A stretch of DNA of 34,931 nucleotides from Legionella sp. GTDB taxonomy: Bacteria > Pseudomonadota > Gammaproteobacteria > Legionellales > Legionellaceae. A program made the position numbers and the translations under genes. Position 1 is the stretch's first letter. Each line of letters opens with the position of its first letter. This document shows positions 28,186-34,931 of the stretch, piece after piece. Location of the stretch: positions 1 through 34,931 of the forward strand of contig PEQM01000026.1 of assembly GCA_002786205.1 (NCBI GenBank). Reading direction: 5' to 3'. The notes beneath the pieces were generated by a model that saw only the letters and a program-made list of their open reading frames with translations, made no database searches and had not been told where the DNA came from.

Positions 28186-29292
28186 ATGACTACTAACTAC
28201 CAAACAGAATACAATGAAACAACCCCTGCGTCAGTAGGGGTTACCGGATTAGAGCTTCCTGAAATGGGAGCCAGGCGGATTCACGTGGATGACAAGCAAA
28301 TTATTAATTGTCGTGCCGATTTGAATCAACTGGTGCCATTCAAATACAGATGGGCTTGGGATAAATATCTTACTGCCTGCGCCAATCATTGGATGCCCAA
28401 TGAAATTAATATGAGTGCAGATGTGGCCTTATGGAAAGATCCCAATGGCTTGACTGAAGACGAGCGTCTTATAATTAAACGAAACCTTGGCTTTTTCTCT
28501 ACTGCGGATTCATTGGTAGCCAATAACCTGGTTTTGGCTGTTTATAGACATATCACCAATCCTGAATGTAGACAATATTTACTTCGCCAAGCATTTGAAG
28601 AAGCCCTTCATACTCATGCTTATCAATACGTTATTGAAAGCTTGGGGTTAGATGAAGCTGAAGTATTTAATATGTATCGAGAAATACCATCTGTCGCAAC
28701 CAAGGCTTCATGGGCTCTACCTTTTACTGAAAGTTTAGGCGACCCGGATTTCTTTACGGGTACAGTAGAAAATGATCAACGTTTACTACGTGATTTAATC
28801 GCTTTCTATGTTATTTTTGAAGGAATCTTTTTCTATGTTGGATTCACTCAGATTTTATCTATGGGGCGACGTAATAAAATGGTTGGAACTTCAGAGCAAT
28901 TCCAATACATTTTACGCGATGAATCCATGCACATGAATTTTGGTATCGATGTTATTAATCAGATAAAAATAGAAAATCCTCATCTATGGACACCTGAATT
29001 TAAAGCAGAAATTGTGCGCTTGGTAAGAGAAGGTGTTGATCTGGAATATCAATATGCCAAAGACACCATGCCTCACGGTATTTTAGGAATGAATGCAGAG
29101 ATGTTCGAGGAATACCTTCATTTCATAGCCAACAGACGGTTAAATCAAATCGGATTGAATGATGAATATCCGGGCGCAGAAAATCCATTCCCATGGATGA
29201 GTGAAATGATGGATTTGAAGAAAGAGAAAAATTTCTTTGAGACTCGGGTTATCGAATATCAAGCAGGCGGCACTTTAAGCTGGGATGATTAG
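28186..29292 (+). CDS. nrdB: Ribonucleoside-diphosphate reductase subunit beta (class Ia)
   Basis: The radical-generating, di-iron subunit partnering NrdA. The 368-residue protein has all expected ligands: Asp108 (STADSLV), Glu139 and His142 with the radical tyrosine Tyr146 in [10 protein letters not shown], Glu212 (FEG), and Glu246 with His249 in [10 protein letters not shown]. The presence of Tyr146 indicates a tyrosyl-radical (class Ia-like) enzyme rather than a class Ic one. The last gene of the nrdAB operon, it ends 69 bases before a terminator. Confidence 0.97.
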   Translation: MTTNYQTEYNETTPASVGVTGLELPEMGARRIHVDDKQIINCRADLNQLVPFKYRWAWDKYLTACANHWMPNEINMSADVALWKDPNGLTEDERLIIKRNLGFFSTADSLVANNLVLAVYRHITNPECRQYLLRQAFEEALHTHAYQYVIESLGLDEAEVFNMYREIPSVATKASWALPFTESLGDPDFFTGTVENDQRLLRDLIAFYVIFEGIFFYVGFTQILSMGRRNKMVGTSEQFQYILRDESMHMNFGIDVINQIKIENPHLWTPEFKAEIVRLVREGVDLEYQYAKDTMPHGILGMNAEMFEEYLHFIANRRLNQIGLNDEYPGAENPFPWMSEMMDLKKEKNFFETRVIEYQAGGTLSWDD

Positions 29293-29360
29293 CTAAAAAG
29301 AAGAATCCCCTACAGCTCGGAAGTCTCCCGTCCGATCTGGTTTCATAAGCTCGTATACAG

Positions 29361-29387
29361 CTGGCTCTTTGTAGAGCCAGTTTTTTT
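29361..29387 (+). terminator. Rho-independent terminator of nrdAB
   Basis: CTGGCTC (29361-29367), 6-base loop, GAGCCAG (29374-29380), seven T (29381-29387). The 68 bases between the nrdB stop and this hairpin contain further short complementary segments (CGGA/TCCG and AGCT/AGCT) and no gene. Confidence 0.92.
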
Positions 29388-29434
29388 GACATGCTTATCT
29401 CAATCAAAGTAACTGTTCAATAATAATATCAGTC

Positions 29435-29462
29435 TTGCATAAACCATCCACTGTGTTAGACT
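29435..29462 (+). promoter_or_regulatory. Possible promoter of the His-repeat gene
   Basis: TTGCAT (29435-29440), 16 bases, TAGACT (29457-29462). It gives a leader of about 80 bases before the ATG at 29552. Confidence 0.45.
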
Positions 29463-29551
29463 AATCGCGTTTAGAACTTCACATACTGTAAACAGGGTCA
29501 ACTTATCTTACGGATATATATTAAGTACTCTCATTTCAACAAAGGTGATAA

Positions 29552-30013
29552 ATGAAATTTCTTCTCGACTGTCTATCCTGTGTATCTGTTCTATGTGTAT
29601 TTTTATTTCCACAAGCAGGACTTTTCTTTTTGGGGCTTGCCTTATCCTCATTTATATTAAATCTCACGATCAAAGAGCCATTACCAACTCACGACATCAG
29701 AGTAACCACTCGTCCTCCTTTTGAAAGTTTTTGGAATGGTCTATTTTTTTTAGATTCATATGCAAGACATCATACTCACAGCAGATTCTTAGATAACAAC
29801 ACCGTCAATCATCATAGCCACGGCGGAATCTTTGGCAACAATACCTCCAATCACCATGGTCACGGCCGAATCTTTGGTAACAATACCTCCAATCACCATG
29901 GTCACGGTGGTCACGGTGGATTCTTTAGCAACAACACCTCCAATCACCATGGCCACGGCGGAATCTTTGGTAACAGCACCTCCAATCATCATGGCCATGG
30001 TGGATTATTTTAG
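29552..30013 (+). CDS. Small membrane-anchored His/Gly/Asn-rich repeat protein
   Basis: I do not recognise the family. The 153-residue protein has a hydrophobic N-terminus (about 3-38, one or two membrane helices or an uncleaved signal) and a short linker. Five tandem 14-residue units follow (residues 77-90, 91-104, 105-118, 122-135, 136-149) of the form GGIFGNNTSNHHGH, with a GGH insertion before the fourth. The C-terminal half thus contains clusters of His-His-x-His at regular spacing, which suggests binding of Zn, Ni or Cu at the cell surface or periplasm; that is inference. AAGGTGAT precedes the ATG. The repeats are nearly identical at DNA level, so copy number may vary between strains. 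Confidence 0.72.
   Translation: MKFLLDCLSCVSVLCVFLFPQAGLFFLGLALSSFILNLTIKEPLPTHDIRVTTRPPFESFWNGLFFLDSYARHHTHSRFLDNNTVNHHSHGGIFGNNTSNHHGHGRIFGNNTSNHHGHGGHGGFFSNNTSNHHGHGGIFGNSTSNHHGHGGLF
29780..30010 (+). repeat. 42-bp coding tandem repeat, five units
   Basis: Units at 29780-29821, 29822-29863, 29864-29905, 29915-29956 and 29957-29998, followed by a partial unit. The first is the most diverged, and a 9-base GGH insertion separates the third from the fourth. All are in frame with the His-rich protein. Confidence 0.93.
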
Positions 30014-30152
30014 CCAGACTATGCCTTATGAATGACAAGATCCATTCATGCAAAAGGATGGCTTTCTCCCAAAAGTCATCCTAAGGCAGCTAATATTACT
30101 TAATGATTTTTATATCCATTCATCACCTATTGAATGCCTTAGGAGAATAATA

Positions 30153-30602
30153 ATGCTTCATGTCGCTTTATACCAACCCGAAATTCCGCCTAATACAGGA
30201 AATATTATTCGGTTATGCGCTAATAGTGGAGCACAATTGCATCTCATACACCCATTGGGATTTTCATTAGACGATAAACGTATGCGCCGTGCAGGGCTTG
30301 ATTATCATGAATGGGCTTCTGTCTTGCATTATAAGCATTGGGACGATTTTATTGCAGCTCACACAGCACGAAGAATTTTCTGTTGCACGACAAAAACCAA
30401 TAGAAATCATTCTGATGTCAATTATCAATCCGATGACATCCTCTTATTTGGGCCAGAAACACGCGGTCTTCCACAAGAAATTCGAGATGCTCATGATACA
30501 ATACGAATTCCAATGGTAGAAAATAGTCGCAGCCTCAATTTATCCAATGCTGTTGCGATCATCCTTTTTGAAGCTTGGCGTCAATTGAAGTTTACGCTCT
30601 GA
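30153..30602 (+). CDS. trmL: tRNA (cytidine(34)-2'-O)-methyltransferase
   Basis: A SPOUT-family enzyme that 2'-O-methylates the wobble base of leucine tRNAs. The 149-residue product starts [20 protein letters not shown] and has the knot motifs [10 protein letters not shown] (about 91-100) and [18 protein letters not shown] (about 111-128). An open frame extends 105 bases upstream, but the ATG at 30153 has AGGAG 7 bases before it and yields the normal family length. It is the only clear core gene in the right-hand 5 kb. Confidence 0.95.
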   Translation: MLHVALYQPEIPPNTGNIIRLCANSGAQLHLIHPLGFSLDDKRMRRAGLDYHEWASVLHYKHWDDFIAAHTARRIFCCTTKTNRNHSDVNYQSDDILLFGPETRGLPQEIRDAHDTIRIPMVENSRSLNLSNAVAIILFEAWRQLKFTL

Positions 30603-30718
30603 ATTAGATCGCATTGTCACGAATAACAGCATCTGCTATGCCTTCTGCATTCATCGATCAAGTTTGTCATATTAGCAACAACAGGTAGAATAACAGCATT
30701 TGCAGCCAGCTGACCAAA

Positions 30719-31165
30719 ATGAATCACATGCAAATTGAACCTGAAATTGCAGAAATTGAATCCAGTGCCAAAGATACAAGATCTAAGCGCGAAGAGTTAA
30801 TCAATCAAGCAAAATGTAGTCCAATAGATGTCATCGTTATTTGGACGCTTGATCGCTGGGGTTGTTCTGTCAATGATTTGTTTCATACTCTTAATGAACT
30901 GAATGGATTAGGTGTTGGATTTCTAATGACAGGATTACTAGCAATATTTGCTGAGTTTAAGCGAGAAGCATTAGGAGAGAGGGGAAAGCTGGTATTGCTC
31001 ATGCAAGACAAAAAGAAAAAAATCATGGACGACCAATAACAGTGAACAGCATGAAGAAAAATAAAGGAACTATATGCATCAGGATGGAGCAAATTTGCAA
31101 TTGCCAAACAACTCGGCATCGGTAAAACTACCATGAGGCGCATTCTTGACGAGAAGATCGACTGA
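30719..31165 (+). pseudogene. Decayed serine recombinase (resolvase/invertase family)
   Basis: The reading frame from 30719 keeps recombinase sequence (VIVIWTLDRWGCSVNDL, then AIFAEFKREALGERGK), but about 20 residues are missing between GVGF and TGLLAIFAEF, where the family has its SLTE...TTPAGR segment. After a run of seven A (31016-31022) the frame shifts. Reading on in the next frame gives NHGRPIT, and a second shift near 31040-31060 restores the C-terminal helix-turn-helix (ELYASGWSKFAIAKQLGIGK) ending at the TGA at 31163-31165. The N-terminal catalytic-serine region cannot be found upstream. It is thus a remnant of a mobile element or inversion enzyme. Confidence 0.85.
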
Positions 31166-31194
31166 TTTTGGCATATAGGGTATTGGAGAATAAA

Positions 31195-32175
31195 TTGTTT
31201 CGACGTTATTTAAAAGAAAAGGTTTCTGCTGCATTCTTTCAAGCTCAATGTAGAGTTCAACAGCCCATAAAAGTTGAACGCCTTAAATTTTTTGAAAAGA
31301 CATACGGCGTACATATATTATTAGAGCCAAAAACAACAAATAATGGACGAATTGTTAAAGAACTAAAGGTTTGTCGAAATAACAGAGCAATAACAACTAA
31401 AGCCATTGCTTTATTTCAGGGAACTAATTCATTGATCGATGAGCATAAAATAGAAAATGCTTGTCGTTTAGCCGTGGAGCATGGTGATTATGAAATTTAT
31501 ATGCGACATTATCCAGGTGCAGGCGAAGGTAGGGTAACTAATTTTTCCTCAAATGACATTACTGACGACGCAGTTGAATTTCTGAAACGTTTAGCTAAGC
31601 ATTACGATATTGTTTATGTAAAAGCTATTTCTATGGGGGCCGCTATAGCAAGTTTTGCTGTTGCTGAGTGTCATCGAGTTGGATATCAAAATGTTTATGG
31701 TCTTTTTGCTCGAACATACAGTAGTTTTGCCTTACTCTTAGCAAGTCGGGTTTCTTGTCCAGAGATATCCTATCCATTTTTCAAATTATTATTGATGGTT
31801 ACAGATTTTGATTTCACACCAGTAAAACATTATTTGGAAATCCCAGAAACAAACAAATACGCGTATCGAGTTGACGGTGATACTGTGATTCCGAAATCCG
31901 CTTCATTAATGGAGCATCCTGAAGTGCGCTCGGAAAATTTGAAACAAAAAAAGTGCTCTAATGCGAACGCTCATTATTTTAAAAATATTGCATTTTATAA
32001 TCATCGATCTGTATTTATACCAGCGGAGGGCCATCCCAAAGATCCTCACAGTATATCGGAGCATGACGTGTATTTTGTTGAAAATAATACTCATATAACC
32101 GCAAAAGATGTAGGTGATTTTTATATCGAATACATCGAGCATCATAAAAATGAACATAAAAAACATGGGAGATGA
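31195..32175 (+). CDS. Alpha/beta-hydrolase-like orphan protein, candidate effector
   Basis: The frame opens at 31168 with TTG; the TTG at 31195 has GGAG 6 bases upstream and is the better start (326 residues). Numbering from 31168, residues 75-190 read like the front half of an alpha/beta hydrolase: strand AIALFQGTN, RHYPGAGEG (113-121), then a nucleophile-elbow-like AISMGAA with Ser155 flanked by hydrophobic residues. Candidate acid and histidine are Asp238 (VDGDTVIP) and His289 (EGHPKDPHS). Several Legionella effectors of the SidB/Sdb type have such lipase-like folds, and relation to them is a guess. It starts 29 bases after the recombinase remnant. There is no signal peptide. Confidence 0.65.
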   Translation: MFRRYLKEKVSAAFFQAQCRVQQPIKVERLKFFEKTYGVHILLEPKTTNNGRIVKELKVCRNNRAITTKAIALFQGTNSLIDEHKIENACRLAVEHGDYEIYMRHYPGAGEGRVTNFSSNDITDDAVEFLKRLAKHYDIVYVKAISMGAAIASFAVAECHRVGYQNVYGLFARTYSSFALLLASRVSCPEISYPFFKLLLMVTDFDFTPVKHYLEIPETNKYAYRVDGDTVIPKSASLMEHPEVRSENLKQKKCSNANAHYFKNIAFYNHRSVFIPAEGHPKDPHSISEHDVYFVENNTHITAKDVGDFYIEYIEHHKNEHKKHGR

Positions 32176-32273
32176 CGATAATTTTGATCAGCAATACGTT
32201 TTAACTAATTTCACTTCGCGAGCAAAATTTAGGTCCATGCCTCATTAGTCATTGAGTCTTCTACTTATGAATT

Positions 32274-33224
32274 TCATGCAGGTTGCGCAAAGGCTATTTG
32301 CTTTTTCCGAAATGAAATTACTTTTGTGGATAATAACACACCAAAAATGACACTTAGTCCTCCGATAATTTGAATTGCAGAAACCGTTTGCCCCTGGAAA
32401 AAGGAAATTACAGTAGCCACAATTGGAATCAGATTAAAAAAAATAGCAGCTTTACCTGCACCTAATCGGCTAATGCCATAATTCCAGAATAAATAAGCAG
32501 CAACGGTTCCCAAAACAACCATATAGATCAATGGGTAATAAACAGCAGATGTTTGTTTAAATAAGTTATGAAATGCCTCCATCTGCCCTGCTCCACCTAT
32601 TATCAATAAAAGTATTGTACTAATAAGCATTGTACTGGTGGTCGTAATCAGTGGCATGCTGTCTTTTAAATAACGCTTGGATACGACGTTGTAAAATGCC
32701 CAGCAAATATTAGCGAGCATAACAATCAAGTCACCGAATGAAAATTGTAATTGCAGTAATGCCTGAATTGAACCTTGCGTGATGACAACAGCAACACTTA
32801 ATAAGCTAATCATTGCACCTAATTTTTGTGAGCTATTCATTTTTTCTTGCAGTATCAATGCCGCAAAAAACATAGTTAGAGGTGGATTGGTCGCCATAAT
32901 TAAGGCCGCATTAACCGATGAAGTATATTTCACTCCTTCAAATACAAAGCCATTGTAGCCGATGATACCAATGAAGCTAAGCAAAACGTATACGCCAAAG
33001 TTTTGTTTAAACGTTGGAATGAAAATTGATCGTGCTTTTGTAAGCAATATAACGGGTAAGATGCACAGTAAAGAACATAAAAATCGAATAGCAACTAAAT
33101 GTAATGGATCAAAATAATTTACTAATATTTTACCAGCATTAAAGTTAGCACCCCAAAAAATTGCAGCGCATAAGGTTAATAAAAACGGCATCACGGCATG
33201 AGTCATTGTATAAAAAAATGGCAT
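32274..33224 (-). CDS. EamA/DMT-superfamily transporter
   Basis: An inner-membrane protein with about ten hydrophobic helices arranged as two EamA repeats, the first beginning FLLTLCAAIFWGANFNAGKIL and the second near GDLIVMLANICWAFYNVVSK. This is the pattern of drug/metabolite exporters such as RhaT/YdcZ-like or amino-acid effluxers; the substrate cannot be told. The start is uncertain: the frame is open to a TTG at 33263, ATG codons occur at 33224 and 33206, and none has a convincing ribosome binding site. The nearest neighbours are unrelated orphan genes on the opposite strand. Confidence 0.88.
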   Translation of the reverse strand: MPFFYTMTHAVMPFLLTLCAAIFWGANFNAGKILVNYFDPLHLVAIRFLCSLLCILPVILLTKARSIFIPTFKQNFGVYVLLSFIGIIGYNGFVFEGVKYTSSVNAALIMATNPPLTMFFAALILQEKMNSSQKLGAMISLLSVAVVITQGSIQALLQLQFSFGDLIVMLANICWAFYNVVSKRYLKDSMPLITTTSTMLISTILLLIIGGAGQMEAFHNLFKQTSAVYYPLIYMVVLGTVAAYLFWNYGISRLGAGKAAIFFNLIPIVATVISFFQGQTVSAIQIIGGLSVIFGVLLSTKVISFRKKQIAFAQPA

Positions 33225-33390
33225 TTTAAATGAAGTAGGCTGCAATGGAAATAGATTTAACAAACTATATTTTCAATGAAGGTAAAAATGAGTAATTTTT
33301 ATTACACCAGATATCTAATACTTATTTAAGGCAAACTTAATCTAAATAAAGTATAATTATTGGTCATAACTTTATGACTTAGGGTTAATT

Positions 33391-34845
33391 ATGCCTAGAT
33401 TTTTTGAAGTAAATACTGATACTGACGTATTATGTTACATCCCATCAGGTAAAGTAACTGAAACAGGCCAACAAGAAATACAATTCATGCAAGAGGGTGA
33501 CACCTGTTGGTTTTATGCAACAAAGAGATTAGCCAATGCAACTGGTTTTCAGCTCGAAGATCCTGCGGCACAAGAAAAATATAAATTAATATCAAATTTT
33601 AGAAAAACGCAAAGCAGACTAGATTCAGCGGTGTTATTAGCTGCAACTCTATTGGCAAAAAATTGCTCGACAGATGAAATTTATTCTACAGCGATAACCG
33701 CGTTATGCACTCAAAGAGGCTTAATCAACGCATTCAAATATAGTCCAAAAATAGCACAAACCATTATGGCCTATATTGAGCCAGGAAGAGCTGTACTGTC
33801 TAGACAACTTAAAGATTTAAGAAGCGATGCACAACTTATTCAAGAACTAGTAAGCCGCTACAGAACTTATAATACTAAACCAGTTACTAATGATAACGAA
33901 ACTATTCAAGCTATTGTCCGCTGGTTACGAGGACGTAATCCTTATCAGAGTCAACTCCTGGAATGTGCTTGCGCCACCGCAGATGGATTAAGTAGGCTAA
34001 GTAGCACTGAATTTTCAGGCGCCTCTCAACATTGGTCTCGAGAGCCAAGAAAACTAATAGTTCATACCACAAGTACAGCTTCAATAGAGCCGTTCTCAAC
34101 CGAGCTGTTCGCAAAACAAAAGCATTCAGTAATCATTTTAGGTGCAGGCCCAGAGGCAACGAGTAATTTTGAGGCTAGTCGGGTAGAACTCAGCGTAGCA
34201 CAAAAACAAGAGCGAAGACGAGTTGCTCTAATAGAATTTAACCAAAAAATTACTAGAGAAATGTTAAATTTATTTAACATGCAAAGCACAACATTTAGAA
34301 CATCAGAGGAATTAAGAGATCAGTTGAAAACACATGGCCCTGTTGTTATACGTGGTTATTATGGCGAATCATTTTATACAGCCTCAGCACATCTATTAAA
34401 AGACCCAAATGGTGATTGTCAAACTTTAGGCACAAGACAACTAATGGGCTGGAGTCCAACGGAAGTAAAACCAGCACACCATATTGATCCTACCATAGAA
34501 CACGTGGTTACCATTATAGGAATTAAATATAATGCCGAAAACCCTAATCGATCGCGGGTACTATTTATGGATCCTATAGACACTAGCTTTCCTAATGAGC
34601 AAAGAAAAGTGTACAGCATGAGTTTTGAAAGACTATGCAAGAATAGATCTACCGCATATCACGATTGCTTTACGGCGCATTATTCAGCTTCGGATAATCT
34701 TCCTGAAAAAATATATAAGCAGGAAACTCAAAAAAAACAAGCAAACACCACAGAAAGTTTATTAAGATTTGGTCTAATTGCATCATTTGGCGTTGCCTGC
34801 GCTGGTGCTGTTTACACAGCATATAACTATTCTTTGAGATCTTAG
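33391..34845 (+). CDS. Papain-like cysteine protease-like protein with C-terminal membrane anchor, candidate effector
   Basis: The 484-residue protein has no family name that I can give, but papain-type landmarks are visible. Gln34 lies five residues before Cys39 in MQEGDTCWFYA, the oxyanion Gln and nucleophile pattern, with Trp40 after the Cys as in papain. Then come GPVVIRGYYGESFYTASAH (316-334), His371 in EHVVTIIGIKYN (the 'HAV..VGY' block) and Asp394 in LFMDPID at the Asn/Asp position. The roughly 330 residues between Cys and His far exceed papain's and include a mostly helical insertion (about 60-210). Residues 456-478 form a single hydrophobic segment near the C-terminus, so the protein may be tail-anchored. 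AGGG precedes the ATG and TATAAT lies at 33352-33357. Protease activity and secretion are inference. Confidence 0.68.
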   Translation: MPRFFEVNTDTDVLCYIPSGKVTETGQQEIQFMQEGDTCWFYATKRLANATGFQLEDPAAQEKYKLISNFRKTQSRLDSAVLLAATLLAKNCSTDEIYSTAITALCTQRGLINAFKYSPKIAQTIMAYIEPGRAVLSRQLKDLRSDAQLIQELVSRYRTYNTKPVTNDNETIQAIVRWLRGRNPYQSQLLECACATADGLSRLSSTEFSGASQHWSREPRKLIVHTTSTASIEPFSTELFAKQKHSVIILGAGPEATSNFEASRVELSVAQKQERRRVALIEFNQKITREMLNLFNMQSTTFRTSEELRDQLKTHGPVVIRGYYGESFYTASAHLLKDPNGDCQTLGTRQLMGWSPTEVKPAHHIDPTIEHVVTIIGIKYNAENPNRSRVLFMDPIDTSFPNEQRKVYSMSFERLCKNRSTAYHDCFTAHYSASDNLPEKIYKQETQKKQANTTESLLRFGLIASFGVACAGAVYTAYNYSLRS

Positions 34846-34874
34846 TATTTTAGTATTCAATGGCAGTGTGTCAC

Positions 34875-34916
34875 CTCTTTTAGGGGTTCTGCGGAAGAAT
34901 CCCCAAAAAGGGGTAG
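34875..34916. repeat. Inverted-repeat-rich sequence at the right edge
   Basis: GGGGTTCT and AGAATCCCC pair with one bulged T around a short GC-rich loop, and the second arm can alternatively pair as CCCC-AAAAA-GGGG. There is no T run on either strand, so a simple terminator is unlikely. The window ends shortly after, and nothing more can be said. Confidence 0.4.
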
Positions 34917-34931
34917 TGTTTAAATAACTGT

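Noticed and set aside
29789..29998. Open frames antisense to, and in a second frame of, the His-repeat gene
   Set aside because: They arise from the repeat's periodicity and have no ribosome binding site. The His-rich frame has a proper start and a hydrophobic N-terminus.
29790..30000. Repeated Asn-x-Thr glycosylation sequons in the His-rich repeats
   Set aside because: The sequon is a by-product of the repeat unit. Nothing shows that the protein enters a eukaryotic secretory pathway.
29780..30010. CRISPR-like regular repeats
   Set aside because: The 42-base units are directly adjacent without spacers and are in frame with a protein; it is a coding tandem repeat.
30048..30152. Longer TrmL N-terminus
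   Set aside because: The family begins at [17 protein letters not shown], and AGGAG lies directly before that ATG.
33321..33341. PmrA-box-like half sites CTTATT and CTTAAT upstream of the papain-like gene
   Set aside because: The half sites start 15 bases apart, whereas the PmrA repeat in Legionella has an 11-base period; the region is simply AT-rich.

Overview
The window reads as a piece of a Legionella (or close Legionellales relative) chromosome. It is AT-rich and carries compact gammaproteobacterial housekeeping operons, a second divergent CsrA-like regulator, class Ia ribonucleotide reductase, and several orphan proteins of the type Legionella uses as Dot/Icm effectors (an F-box-like protein, a repeat/helical protein, an alpha/beta hydrolase-like protein and a papain-like protein with a C-terminal membrane segment). 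The genus assignment is inference from gene content; no marker was searched.

Left part (1-8.5 kb): on the minus strand lies the ribosomal operon rpsF-rpsR-(DUF2232-type membrane protein)-rplI, with a good promoter and a leader hairpin in front of rpsF. Upstream of it is an unrelated orphan gene with an F-box-like motif. Divergent from that gene is a plus-strand pair, a CsrA paralogue and a PAP2/inositolphosphotransferase-like membrane enzyme, 2 bases apart. A minus-strand pair encodes both subunits of a beta-oxidation complex (thiolase first, then the hydratase/3-hydroxyacyl-CoA dehydrogenase, overlapping by 8 bases).

Middle part (8.6-25 kb): a two-tRNA unit (Ser-GCU, Arg-ACG) with its own promoter ends eight bases from the end of a convergent orphan gene made of degenerate 70-80-residue repeats. 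Then comes a long minus-strand block: gyrA-serC-aroA-cmk-rpsA, with overlapping reading frames from gyrA to cmk, a strong terminator after rpsA, then lapA-lapB, a DegT-family sugar aminotransferase and pyrF. Divergent from gyrA is gltA (citrate synthase), which ends in a textbook terminator and converges on pmbA. A secreted phosphodiester-glycosidase-family protein is divergent from pmbA.

Right part (25-34.9 kb): nrdA-nrdB is preceded by two candidate NrdR boxes exactly 31 bp apart, the first covering the -10 element, and is followed by a terminator. The rest looks accessory: a small membrane protein with five 14-residue His-rich repeats, trmL (the one core gene here), a wrecked serine recombinase (internal deletion plus two frameshifts), an alpha/beta-hydrolase-like protein, an EamA/DMT transporter, and a 484-residue protein with papain-like Gln/Cys/His/Asp signatures and a C-terminal transmembrane segment. 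No CRISPR array, intact insertion sequence or rRNA was seen.
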